A stretch of 64,000 nucleotides of DNA from UBA830 sp038146925 (GTDB lineage Bacteria > Pseudomonadota > Alphaproteobacteria > MPNO01 > UBA830). Below the pieces are notes generated by a model. It was not told the origin of the DNA, did no database searches, and worked only from the letters and a program-made list of their open reading frames with translations. The stretch lies in NCBI GenBank assembly GCA_038146925.1, contig JAYQSP010000002.1, positions 62,001-126,000 of the forward strand. The letters are read 5' to 3'. The position numbers and the translations under genes are program-made. How positions within the stretch are numbered: the stretch's first letter is position 1; every line of letters starts with the position of its first letter. Below are positions 14,403 to 22,818 of this stretch, one piece after another.

Positions 14403-16823
14403 TTACGCTCTTAAAACGCCGTCGGTACGTTTTTCAACCTCCGCCGTGACCTTTTTCGCGACCGCATCAATCTGCTCGTCCGTCAGCGTCGCCTCCGTGG
14501 GTTGCAGGGTGACGGAAATTGCCACGGACTTCTTGCCCTCGCCCACGTGCTCGCCTTCATACACATCGAACACGGACGTATCGACGATCAGCTCCTTGTC
14601 GGCGCCGCGCGCGGCGCGGACGATATCGCCCGCGTCGGTACCCGCATCGACCACGAAGGCAAAGTCGCGGTGCACGGCCTGGAACGGCGACAGATGCAGC
14701 AGCGGCCGCGCGGCGGATCCGCCGGACTTGCCTTTTTTCTGCTTGGGCGTCGGGATCAGATGCAGGTTGACGACGATGCCGACCGCCGGGCCGTCGATGT
14801 CCATCGCGCGCAGCACCGCCGGGTGAATGTCGCCGAACGAGGCGAGCGCATTGGGGCCGAGCCGGAACACCCCCGACCGGCCGGGGTGGTACCAGGCGGG
14901 GGCGTCCCTGGTGACCTGCAGGTTGGCGACCGGCGCGCCGGCGGCTTCGAGCGCCGCATAGGCATCGGCCCTGGCGTCAAAGGCGTCGACGTCGCGCTGC
15001 GGCACGCACCAGTGGCGCGGATCGTGTTTGCCGGTACGGATGGCGGCGGCGACGATGGCCTGGCCGTCATCCCCGTCGCCGGAATATTTGGGCCCGACCT
15101 CGAACAGCGCCACGTCGGGATAGCCCCGGTCGGCATTGCGGCGGGCGGCGTCCAGCAGGTTGGGCAGGATCGACGGGCGCATGGCGTCGAGATCGGCCGA
15201 AATCGGATTGTCGACCACCAGCGCCTCGTTATCGAAGCCGAACAGCTCCGCGGTGTCCCGCTTCATGAAGGAGAACGTCACCGCCTCGGTCATGCCGCGC
15301 GCGGCCAGTGCCCGACGCGCTGCGGATTCGCGCCGCTGGCTGACCGACCAGGCCGGCGCGGCGATCGTGGTCCCGCGCGGCAGCGGCACCACGGGGATGT
15401 CGTCATAGCCGCGGATACGCAGCACTTCTTCGACCAGATCGGCTTCGCCGTCGATATCCTGGCGCCAGGACGGCACGGACGTGCGGATGGTATCGCCCTC
15501 GTCCACCGGCTCGAACCCGAGATCGGCCAGAATACGCATTTGTTCGTCGCCGGGCACGTCCAGGCCGCCCAGCGCCGCGACACGCGACTTGCGCAACGTC
15601 ACCTCGCGCTGCCAGGCCGGCATGTCGCCGGCGACCGTCAGCTCGGACGCTTCGCCGCCGCAGAGATCGAGGATCATCCGGGTCGCGACATGGGCGCCCC
15701 AATACGCGCTTTCCGGATCGACGCCGCGCTCGAAGCGGTAGCGCGCATCCGACATGATGCCGAGCTTGCGGCCCGACGTCGCCGTGCGGATCGGATCGAA
15801 CAGCGCGACTTCGAGGAACACATCGGTCGTGTCCTCGGTAACGCCGGATACTTCGCCGCCCATGATGCCGCCGATGGCCTCGACGCCGTTGTCGTCGGCG
15901 ATGACGGTCATCGTGGAATCAAGCTCGTATTCCTCGCCGTCCAGCGCCAGCACCTTCTCGCCGTCTTTGGCGAGCCGCATGGTGACGTTGCCCTGCACCT
16001 TAGCCGCGTCGAATACGTGCAGCGGCCGGGCCAGATCGAAGGTGACGTAGTTGGTGATGTCGACCAGCGCCGAAATCGGGCGCAGGCCGATGGCGCGCAG
16101 ACGGTCCTGCAGCCATTGCGGGCTGGGACCGTTTTTCACGCCTTTGAAATAGCGGCCCACCACCAGCGGGCAGGCATCCTGGGCTTCTGCGGGCAGATCG
16201 CGCTGCCACTGGATCGGCGAGGCGAACGTGCCGCCCGTCTCCGGCGCATCCAGCGGTTTCAGCGTGCCGAGCCCGGCGGCGGCCAGATCGCGGGCGATGC
16301 CGCGGATACCGGCGCAGTCCTGGCGGTTGGGCGTCAGGCCAATCTCGATGACGGGATCGCTCAGCCCGAGCGCATCGACGGCGGGCGAGCCGATTTCGGT
16401 TTCGTCGGGCAGCTCGACGATGCCTTCGTGATCGTCGGACAGGCCCATCTCGCGTTCGGACAACAGCATGCCGTTCGATTCCTGGCCGCGGATCTTGCTT
16501 TTCTTCAGCGTCACGTCGATGCCGGGGATATAGGCGCCGGACGCGGCGAATACGCCCTTCATGCCGGCCCGCGCGTTGGGCGCGCCGCACACCACCTGCA
16601 CCGGGTCGCCGTCGCCGTAATCGACCATGCAGACCTTCAGCCGGTCGGCGTCGGGGTGCTTCCCGGCGGAAACGACATGCGCGACGCGGAACGAGGCGAG
16701 CGCTTCGGCGCGGTCTTCCACGCCTTCGACCTCGAGCCCGATCATCGACAGCTTTTCGACGATGTCGGCGAGCGGCCGGTCGGTTTCCAGGTGTTCTTTG
16801 AGCCAGTCGAACGTGAACTTCAT
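14403..16823 (-). CDS. pheT: Phenylalanyl-tRNA synthetase beta subunit
   Basis: The 806-residue beta chain shows the N-terminal EMAP/OB tRNA-binding region (VVSAGKHPDADRLKVC), the B3/B4 editing region, the B5 domain and the C-terminal anticodon-binding FDX-ACB domain (RDFAFVVD, ending TDGVLRA). Length is typical (about 790-810). It forms the alpha2beta2 enzyme with PheS. Its ATG overlaps the pheS stop by 4 nt (16820-16823), indicating translational coupling. Confidence 0.97.
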   Translation of the reverse strand: MKFTFDWLKEHLETDRPLADIVEKLSMIGLEVEGVEDRAEALASFRVAHVVSAGKHPDADRLKVCMVDYGDGDPVQVVCGAPNARAGMKGVFAASGAYIPGIDVTLKKSKIRGQESNGMLLSEREMGLSDDHEGIVELPDETEIGSPAVDALGLSDPVIEIGLTPNRQDCAGIRGIARDLAAAGLGTLKPLDAPETGGTFASPIQWQRDLPAEAQDACPLVVGRYFKGVKNGPSPQWLQDRLRAIGLRPISALVDITNYVTFDLARPLHVFDAAKVQGNVTMRLAKDGEKVLALDGEEYELDSTMTVIADDNGVEAIGGIMGGEVSGVTEDTTDVFLEVALFDPIRTATSGRKLGIMSDARYRFERGVDPESAYWGAHVATRMILDLCGGEASELTVAGDMPAWQREVTLRKSRVAALGGLDVPGDEQMRILADLGFEPVDEGDTIRTSVPSWRQDIDGEADLVEEVLRIRGYDDIPVVPLPRGTTIAAPAWSVSQRRESAARRALAARGMTEAVTFSFMKRDTAELFGFDNEALVVDNPISADLDAMRPSILPNLLDAARRNADRGYPDVALFEVGPKYSGDGDDGQAIVAAAIRTGKHDPRHWCVPQRDVDAFDARADAYAALEAAGAPVANLQVTRDAPAWYHPGRSGVFRLGPNALASFGDIHPAVLRAMDIDGPAVGIVVNLHLIPTPKQKKGKSGGSAARPLLHLSPFQAVHRDFAFVVDAGTDAGDIVRAARGADKELIVDTSVFDVYEGEHVGEGKKSVAISVTLQPTEATLTDEQIDAVAKKVTAEVEKRTDGVLRA

Positions 16824-17905
16824 CGACCAGCCCCCCCAACGAGCCCGGCCGCGACATTGGGCACGTCGAGCGGCGCGAAACCGTAATGCTTCAGCCAGCG
16901 GATGTCGGACTCGTAGAACGTGCGGAGATCCGGGATGCCGTATTTCAGCATCGCCGCGCGCTCGATCCCGAGGCCGAAGGCGAAGCCCTGATACTTCGTG
17001 GAGTCGATGCCGCAGTTTTCCAGCACGTGCGGATTGACCATGCCGCAGCCGAGAATTTCCAGCCAGTCGGCGCCGGCGCCGATGGTCAGCCCGCCGCCTT
17101 CGCGGCTGCAGCCGATATCGACCTCGGCCGACGGTTCGGTGAACGGAAAATAGGACGGGCGGAACCGCACCGGCAGGTCGTCCACGTCGAAGAACGCACG
17201 GCAGAATTCGATCAGGCAGCCTTTCAGGTGCCCCATATGCGTCGCCTCGTCGATGACCAGGCCTTCGATCTGGTGAAACATCGGCGAATGAGTCGCGTCA
17301 TGGTCGGCGCGGAAGGTGCGGCCGGGCACGACGATGCGGATCGGCGGTTCCTCGTTGACCATGGTGCGGATCTGCACCGGCGAGGTGTGCGTACGCAGCA
17401 CCTTGCGGTCGCCGTCCTCGTTCGGCGGCAGATAGAACGTGTCGTGATCCTGGCGCGCCGGGTGTTCCGGCGGGATGTTCAGCGCGGTGAAATTGTTGAA
17501 GTCGCTCTCGATATGGGGGCCTTCGGCCACGGTGAAGCCCATCTCGCAGAAGATCGCGACCATTTCGTCGATGGTCTGGCTGATGGGGTGAATGCGCCCT
17601 GTGTCTTCGGGGCGATGCGGCAGGGTGACGTCGATGCGGTCCTGTTCGAGGCTGGCGTCCAGCGCCACGGCTTCCAGCACGTCCTTCTTCGCGTCGATGG
17701 CGTCGGCGACCGCGTTCTTCAGAACGTTCAGCTGCTGGCCCGCGTCGCGCCGGTCTTCCGGCGGCAACTGGCCGATGCCCTTGACCATCTCGGTGATGGT
17801 ACCGGACTTGCCCAGCGCCGAAACGCGCAGTTCTTCCAGCGCCGCCAGATCGGCGTCTTCGATCTGCGCCAGCAAATCTGTCTTTAACTGATCTAGATTT
17901 TCCAT
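16820..17905 (-). CDS. pheS: Phenylalanyl-tRNA synthetase alpha subunit
   Basis: The 361-residue alpha chain has the N-terminal coiled coil (about 1-90) and the class II catalytic core: motif 2 (FRADHDATHSPMFHQIEG), PSAEVDIGCS and motif 3 (GFAFGLGIERAAML). It aminoacylates tRNA-Phe with PheT. No good Shine-Dalgarno precedes the ATG; instead a GC-rich hairpin with a U-run ends 9 nt upstream (see 17907-17935), so expression may depend on read-through or refolding of that element. Confidence 0.97.
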   Translation of the reverse strand: MENLDQLKTDLLAQIEDADLAALEELRVSALGKSGTITEMVKGIGQLPPEDRRDAGQQLNVLKNAVADAIDAKKDVLEAVALDASLEQDRIDVTLPHRPEDTGRIHPISQTIDEMVAIFCEMGFTVAEGPHIESDFNNFTALNIPPEHPARQDHDTFYLPPNEDGDRKVLRTHTSPVQIRTMVNEEPPIRIVVPGRTFRADHDATHSPMFHQIEGLVIDEATHMGHLKGCLIEFCRAFFDVDDLPVRFRPSYFPFTEPSAEVDIGCSREGGGLTIGAGADWLEILGCGMVNPHVLENCGIDSTKYQGFAFGLGIERAAMLKYGIPDLRTFYESDIRWLKHYGFAPLDVPNVAAGLVGGAGR

Positions 17906-17906
17906 G

Positions 17907-17935
17907 GCAAAAGACCGGCCGGAACTTCTCCGGCC
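17907..17935 (-). terminator. Terminator/attenuator hairpin between rplT and pheS
   Basis: On the minus strand GGCCGGA and TCCGGCC form a 7-bp stem with a 5-nt loop, closely followed by TCTTTT. The U-run ends a few nt before the pheS ATG. This is a good intrinsic terminator for rpmI-rplT, or an attenuator for pheST. No Phe-rich leader peptide is visible in the 61-nt gap. Confidence 0.55.
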
Positions 17936-17966
17936 GCCCCAAACATCTGATTAACGAAAATCCGGC

Positions 17967-18332
17967 TTAGCCGGCGTTGTCGAGGGCGGCCTTTGCCTGT
18001 TCCACGACGCTGCCGAACGCTTCCGGTTCCTGCGCGGCAAGATCGGCCAGGACCTTGCGGTCGAGCTCGATCCCGGCCTTGTTCAGACCGTGCATGAACT
18101 GCGAATAGGTCAGCCCGTGCAGGCGCGCGCCGGCGTTGATCCGCTGGATCCAGAGCGCACGGAAATTGCGCTTCTTCACCCGTCGGTCGCGATAGGCGTA
18201 CTGGCCGGCCTTTTCGACCTTCTCGACGGCAACGCGGAACACCTTGGAATTCCGGCCGCGATAGCCCTTCGCCTTTTTCAGAACTTTCTTGTGGCGGGCG
18301 TGCGTCGTGACGCCGCGTTTTACTCGTGCCAT
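17967..18332 (-). CDS. rplT: 50S ribosomal protein L20
   Basis: The 121-residue basic protein begins MARVKRGVTTHARHKKVLK, has the long N-terminal helix (KGYRGRNSKVFR, YRDRRVKKRNFRALWIQRINAG) and the globular C-terminal domain (GLTYSQFMHGLNKAGIELDRKVLADLA). L20 is an early 23S rRNA-binding protein. It lies 12 nt downstream of rpmI in the classic pair. Autoregulation by L20 occurs in some bacteria; I cannot see a specific binding fold here. Confidence 0.98.
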   Translation of the reverse strand: MARVKRGVTTHARHKKVLKKAKGYRGRNSKVFRVAVEKVEKAGQYAYRDRRVKKRNFRALWIQRINAGARLHGLTYSQFMHGLNKAGIELDRKVLADLAAQEPEAFGSVVEQAKAALDNAG

Positions 18333-18344
18333 GTCAAATCTCCT

Positions 18345-18545
18345 TTATTTCGCGTAGGGCAGATAGGATTTGACGATCTTCGCGTCTGCATCCGCCAGAA
18401 TCTGCGTACCGCGGGAATTGCGCTTCATTTTCTGCGTGCGCTTGCGGAGGTTGTGACGTTTTTTGGCGAAATTGGACCGGACTTTCCCGGTCGCCGTGGT
18501 GCGGAATCGCTTCTTGGCGCCGCTTTTCGACTTCAGCTTGGGCAT
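18345..18545 (-). CDS. rpmI: 50S ribosomal protein L35
   Basis: The 66-residue protein starts at ATG 18545 (MPKLKSKSGAKKRF), has the typical very basic sequence (FAKKRHNLRKRTQKMKRNSRG) and ends VKSYLPYAK. The open frame extends far upstream, but L35 homology begins at this Met. infC, the usual upstream partner, is not adjacent; trxA precedes instead, with a terminator between. Confidence 0.97.
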   Translation of the reverse strand: MPKLKSKSGAKKRFRTTATGKVRSNFAKKRHNLRKRTQKMKRNSRGTQILADADAKIVKSYLPYAK

Positions 18546-18853
18546 TTCCGTCTCCTGTGTTTGTACCGCCGCCGTTCGATATGTGTGGCGGTACGGACGT
18601 CGTATAAACGGCCCCGGCATGCCCTTACAGGCCGGACCGTTTGCTTCAAGGCGGCGGGTTATAACGGGTTGCGGAAGGGAGTGCAAGCAGAGACGAGAGG
18701 GACGAACTCTCGCATTTGTGGCCGTTATTCCCCTGGGGTTGTCCCGGGGGCCCATGGCAGCCGCGTTACCACAGGCAAAAATGGACTCCCGCGACAAGGG
18801 CGGGAGAATAAGTGTATTGGGGACACAGCGTCCCCATTCGGGCATCACCCAAC
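18546..18853. other. Leader/promoter region of rpmI-rplT
   Basis: This gap carries the rpmI promoter and leader. Two hairpins are visible: CTCCCGC/GCGGGAG (18786-18806) and GGGGAC/GTCCCC (18819-18835). The first resembles dispersed palindromes of the kind also seen at 63284. No gene is supported. Confidence 0.4.
18786..18806. repeat. REP-like palindrome
   Basis: CTCCCGC (18786-18792), 7-nt loop, GCGGGAG (18800-18806). It resembles the second GC palindrome at 63284-63303, with a C-rich and a G-rich arm. Probable copies of a dispersed palindromic repeat; only a genome-wide count can settle this. Confidence 0.4.
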
Positions 18854-18880
18854 AAAAAACCCCGCAAAAGCGGGGTTTTT
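18854..18880. terminator. Bidirectional intrinsic terminator after trxA
   Basis: AAAAACCCCGC (18855-18865) pairs with GCGGGGTTTTT (18870-18880) around an AAAA loop, giving an 11-bp stem flanked by A and T tracts. It lies 20 nt beyond the trxA stop and isolates trxA from rpmI. Confidence 0.85.
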
Positions 18881-18899
18881 CGCCGTTATGTGCGTCTCG

Positions 18900-19220
18900 T
18901 CAGACCGAAGACTGGATCCATTCGACCAGCTTGCCCTTGGGCAGCGCGCCGACCTTGGTGGCCGCGACTTCGCCATCCTTGAACAGCATCAGGGTCGGGA
19001 TGCCGCGGACGCCGTATTTCGACGGCGTCATCGGGTTATCGTCGATATTGACCTTGGCGACGGTGATCGCATCGCCCATTTCGTCGGAAATTTCTTCCAG
19101 CGACGGGCCGATCTGCTTGCACGGGCCGCACCATTCCGCCCAGAAATCGACCAGGACGGGGCCGTCCGCGCCGAGAACGTCGGTTTCGAATGTATCGTCG
19201 GAGACTGGTTTGCTCGCCAT
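18900..19220 (-). CDS. trxA: Thioredoxin
   Basis: The 106-residue protein carries the redox site WCGPCKQ, the cis-Pro region (VRGIPTLMLFKDG) and the usual fold. It reduces cytoplasmic disulfides with thioredoxin reductase. GAGGAAAAC precedes ATG 19220. It follows addA on the same strand as in many alphaproteobacteria (110 nt gap), and a strong terminator follows. Confidence 0.97.
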   Translation of the reverse strand: MASKPVSDDTFETDVLGADGPVLVDFWAEWCGPCKQIGPSLEEISDEMGDAITVAKVNIDDNPMTPSKYGVRGIPTLMLFKDGEVAATKVGALPKGKLVEWIQSSV

Positions 19221-19329
19221 CTGTTGTTTTCCTCTGTTTAAACGGTTGGCATGCCACGATTGACGTTGCCGTGCCGTCCCTGCCCTTTTTATTTACCTGA
19301 ACTGAATCTAGGGACGCGCCGGAACACGG

Positions 19330-22300
19330 TCAAGGTTCATGGGCGTCCAGGAGTTGTGCGTCCAGTGGCATTAATCGGGGGCCGTCCGTCCACACTAAAA
19401 CACACTCAACCTGCTGATTCTCATATATTTTTCGTAACAGCGCCCTGTACGCCGCCATCTGGCGAAGATACAGCGCGGGAACGTCTTCGACCCGCTCCGG
19501 CGGAGGACGATTCGTCTTGAAATCGAGGGTTTTTACCACATCCGCGCCGACCACCAGACGGTCGATCCGGCCCGAAATCGCGGTATTGCCGACAACGCCT
19601 GCGATCGGGACTTCGGCCCGCGATCCTGGCCCGAAAAGGCCGGCGCAGGCGGGGTCGTTCAGGACGGCCAGGGTTTCCGCAATCAGCGCATCGATCCTGT
19701 CGGCATCGAGCGCATGGACGGGGCGGGCGAGAAAAGCGCGGGCCGCCGTGTCGCGGTCGGCTACCGCCAGGTCGGGCAGGGTCTGCAGCAACCGGTGCAC
19801 CAGTAAACCCCGCTGGAAAGCCAGTCCGCTGTCGTCGCCCAGCGGCGAGCGGGTCGCCGGTTCGGGCATGGCGGGACGAGACGGCGCCAGCGGACGCGGC
19901 GGTTCCGGTTCCGCCGGCGCGGCGACATCGACCCAGTCCGGCAGTGCTGGAACCTCCGCCGCCGCGATATCGCCGGTCTGTTTCCTGTCGGGACCGCTGC
20001 TCTGCGATGTTTCCAGGCGCAGCCCGTCGCCGTGCCAGGCCAGATCGGGCTCGTCGTCGGGCCCGCCGGGATGCGATTCGAAAGCGAACGGTTGGGCGAC
20101 CGTTTCCAGCCCGCGTGAAATCACGTTCCACCACGCCGTTTCGGGCGCGGCGCGGCGGGTACCATAGCCGGCGATATACAGGCGGTCCTCCGCGCGCGTC
20201 ATCGCGACGTAAAGCAGTCGCCGGTATTCCTCGTCCTGCCGGATCCGCTGATCGGCGGCGAGACGCTGGGCGGTGCGTTCGCGGACCCGCGACCGGGGCG
20301 GCCACAGCAGCGCATCGGCATCCTGACCGTCAGCGCCGCGGCCGCCATCCCACATCAGCCCGCTGTCCGGCTGGGGCACCTGCATGGTATCGGCGAGGAT
20401 CACCACCGGCGCCTGCAGCCCTTTCGCGCCATGGACCGTCATGATTCGCACCTCGTCGCGCAGCCCCTGGTCGAGATCGCGCTTGATCTGGGCGTCGCCT
20501 TCAGCAAGCCAGCGCAGGAATCCCTGCAGCGACGGCGTATGCGTCTGCTCGAAAGCCAGCGCCAGCGACAGGAATTCGTCGATGGGATCGTTGGCTTCCT
20601 CGCGCAGACGGGCAAGCAGATGCGCCCTGCCGGTCATCGGACCGAGGATATGGGCGAAGAATTCGTAGGGCGGCGACAGGTCGGCGCGCGCCAGCACGTC
20701 GCCCAGCGTCCGGTACGCGGCGGCGCAGGCGGGATCGGTGCGCGCAAGTTTTCGCAGAGACCCCCAAACCGTGCCGTCGCGCCGGTGGCAGATATCGAAC
20801 AGCTTCGCCTCGTCGAAACCGATCAACGGTCCTTTCAGGATGGCGGCGAGGTTCAGATCGTCATGAGGCATCAGCGCGAATGCGCCGAGCGCGATCAGAT
20901 CCTGCACCGCAAGCTGGTCGGTCAGCACCATACGGTCGAGACCGGCGACATCGACCTGTCGCTTCTTCAGTTCGCGGATCAGGTTGTCGACGAAATCCGT
21001 CCGCCGCCGGACAAGCACCATGATATCCCCGGGGCGAACCGGTCGGTCGGCGCTCCGCAGTATTTCGCCGCCGTCGATCCATTGCGATATCCGCCAGGCG
21101 ATCGCATGCGCCAGGCGCCGCGCCGGCGTGGCGTCGTTGCGCAGGTCGTCGGGCGTTGACCAGGGCGAAATCTCGCCCCGGTCTTCCGGCACCACCGGCG
21201 GCCACAGTTCCACCAGGCCGGCCTGGCCGCGCCGGTGCGCGGTGTGACTGATCGCCGTCATGGATACCCCGTCGCGCGCGGCATCGTCGGCGAACACCGC
21301 ATCGACTGCCTGCAGCACGGCGGAGGTCGACCGGAACGACACGTCCAGCGGCACCGGATGCCAGTCCTGTCCGGCCGCGGTGACCCGGTCCTCGAAATAG
21401 TCCCGCATCGCCGAGAACTGGTCGGGAGCGGCGCCCTGGAAACTGAAAATCGACTGCTTTTCGTCGCCCACCGCAAACACGGTGCGTTCGGTCTCCCGCG
21501 CGCCTTCGCCGGCGTGGAATTCGTCGACGATGGCGCGCACCACCGCCCACTGGTCGGCATTGCTGTCCTGCGCCTCGTCGATCAGCACGTGGTCGAGACC
21601 GCCGTCGAGCTTGAACAGCACCCACGGTGCGGCCCGCTCGACCAGCGCCCGCGCGCGCAGGATCAGATCGTCGTAATCCAGCATCGCATTGCGCTGCTTG
21701 TGACCCTCGTAGCGCTCGATAAGTGCGGTCGCGATGATCAGGATCGCCTCCGTCGCCTCGGCGGTCAGGATGGCCTTGCGCCTTTCCTGGACGGCAAACA
21801 CGCGGTCGGCTTCGCGCTGCATAATGTCGGCGATTTCCGGTTTGACTTCCTGGGCGCCCTTGCTCGCCAACGATGCGCGGATGGTGCCGCCGCCCGTCAG
21901 ATAGGCCGCCGCATAGGCATCGAACCCGGCGGCGCGTTCCGCCGCATCGCCTGCGAGCCAGGGCCCCATGCGCGCGGCTTTGTCCTTGTCCTGCTTGCCG
22001 CCGGCGGACAGAACATCGGCCGCTTCGCGCAGACCGGCCAGGTCGGTCGCCGGGTCGGCGGCGGCGGCGCGCAGCAGGGCCTCCACGGTTTCTTCCGCAG
22101 CCACATCCAGCACCGCCCGCGTCGCCCGCACCGCGCCCTCCGTTCCGTCATGCGCGAGAATCAGACGGTGCAGCCGACCGCGGCTGGACGCGATCGCCGC
22201 CATCAGATCGGCAAATTCGTCTTCGTTGACCCAGCCGGTGACGATATCCAGCGCGGCCGCCAGGGTCCCGTCCGCGCCGCTGCGCGCGGCATCGAGTATC

Positions 22301-22818
22301 TCGTCCCGCGCCGCCAGCAGCGCTTCCGCCGCGCTGCGTTCGTCCATCACCTCGAAATAGGGGGCAAGCCCGGCCTCGACCGGAAAACGCCCGAGCAGGG
22401 ATTCGCAGAATGCGTGGATAGTCTGGATTTTCAGGCCGCCCGGCGTGTCCAGCACCTCGGCGAACAGCCGCCGCGCCAGCGCCCGCGTCGCCGGCGCCGG
22501 TTTCTCGCCGGACAGGCCGACGATAGCGGCGTCGAGTTCGGCCTCCGGCATCACTGCCCAGTTGCCGAGCAGCCGCCGGATGCGGTTCTGCATTTCCGCC
22601 GCGGCGGCCCGGGTAAATGTCAGACAGAGAATTTTGCCGGCCGGGCTGCCCCTCAGCAACAGGCGCAGCACCCGGTCGGCCAGCACCTTGGTTTTGCCCG
22701 ATCCCGCCGACGCCGACACCCAGACCGACGCATCGGGCGTCGCCGCCACCGCCTGGTTGGCGTAAGCGACGAAACCGCCCTGCCCCCCGCCCGTATGTTC
22801 CATTGCCGTATCAGTCAT
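19330..22818 (-). CDS. addA: Double-strand break repair helicase-nuclease AddA
   Basis: The 1162-residue UvrD-like helicase/nuclease starts at ATG 22818, 8 nt inside the end of addB; ATG 22803 is an alternative. Motif I is SASAGSGKTK (Lys42), then CLTFTRAAAAEM, motif II VLIDEAQDSN, VGDEKQSIFSFQGA and VMTVHGAKGLQAPVV-type motif V, and LYVAMTRAEDRLY. The C-terminal PDDEXK nuclease shows LDFKTNR. AddAB processes double-strand ends for RecA loading. Length matches the alphaproteobacterial form. Confidence 0.96.
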   Translation of the reverse strand: MTDTAMEHTGGGQGGFVAYANQAVAATPDASVWVSASAGSGKTKVLADRVLRLLLRGSPAGKILCLTFTRAAAAEMQNRIRRLLGNWAVMPEAELDAAIVGLSGEKPAPATRALARRLFAEVLDTPGGLKIQTIHAFCESLLGRFPVEAGLAPYFEVMDERSAAEALLAARDEILDAARSGADGTLAAALDIVTGWVNEDEFADLMAAIASSRGRLHRLILAHDGTEGAVRATRAVLDVAAEETVEALLRAAAADPATDLAGLREAADVLSAGGKQDKDKAARMGPWLAGDAAERAAGFDAYAAAYLTGGGTIRASLASKGAQEVKPEIADIMQREADRVFAVQERRKAILTAEATEAILIIATALIERYEGHKQRNAMLDYDDLILRARALVERAAPWVLFKLDGGLDHVLIDEAQDSNADQWAVVRAIVDEFHAGEGARETERTVFAVGDEKQSIFSFQGAAPDQFSAMRDYFEDRVTAAGQDWHPVPLDVSFRSTSAVLQAVDAVFADDAARDGVSMTAISHTAHRRGQAGLVELWPPVVPEDRGEISPWSTPDDLRNDATPARRLAHAIAWRISQWIDGGEILRSADRPVRPGDIMVLVRRRTDFVDNLIRELKKRQVDVAGLDRMVLTDQLAVQDLIALGAFALMPHDDLNLAAILKGPLIGFDEAKLFDICHRRDGTVWGSLRKLARTDPACAAAYRTLGDVLARADLSPPYEFFAHILGPMTGRAHLLARLREEANDPIDEFLSLALAFEQTHTPSLQGFLRWLAEGDAQIKRDLDQGLRDEVRIMTVHGAKGLQAPVVILADTMQVPQPDSGLMWDGGRGADGQDADALLWPPRSRVRERTAQRLAADQRIRQDEEYRRLLYVAMTRAEDRLYIAGYGTRRAAPETAWWNVISRGLETVAQPFAFESHPGGPDDEPDLAWHGDGLRLETSQSSGPDRKQTGDIAAAEVPALPDWVDVAAPAEPEPPRPLAPSRPAMPEPATRSPLGDDSGLAFQRGLLVHRLLQTLPDLAVADRDTAARAFLARPVHALDADRIDALIAETLAVLNDPACAGLFGPGSRAEVPIAGVVGNTAISGRIDRLVVGADVVKTLDFKTNRPPPERVEDVPALYLRQMAAYRALLRKIYENQQVECVLVWTDGPRLMPLDAQLLDAHEP

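Noticed and set aside
12904..18000. Long open frames antisense to lepA, pheT and pheS
   Set aside because: They are GC-rich shadow frames of strongly conserved genes with Arg/Pro/His-rich low-complexity products.
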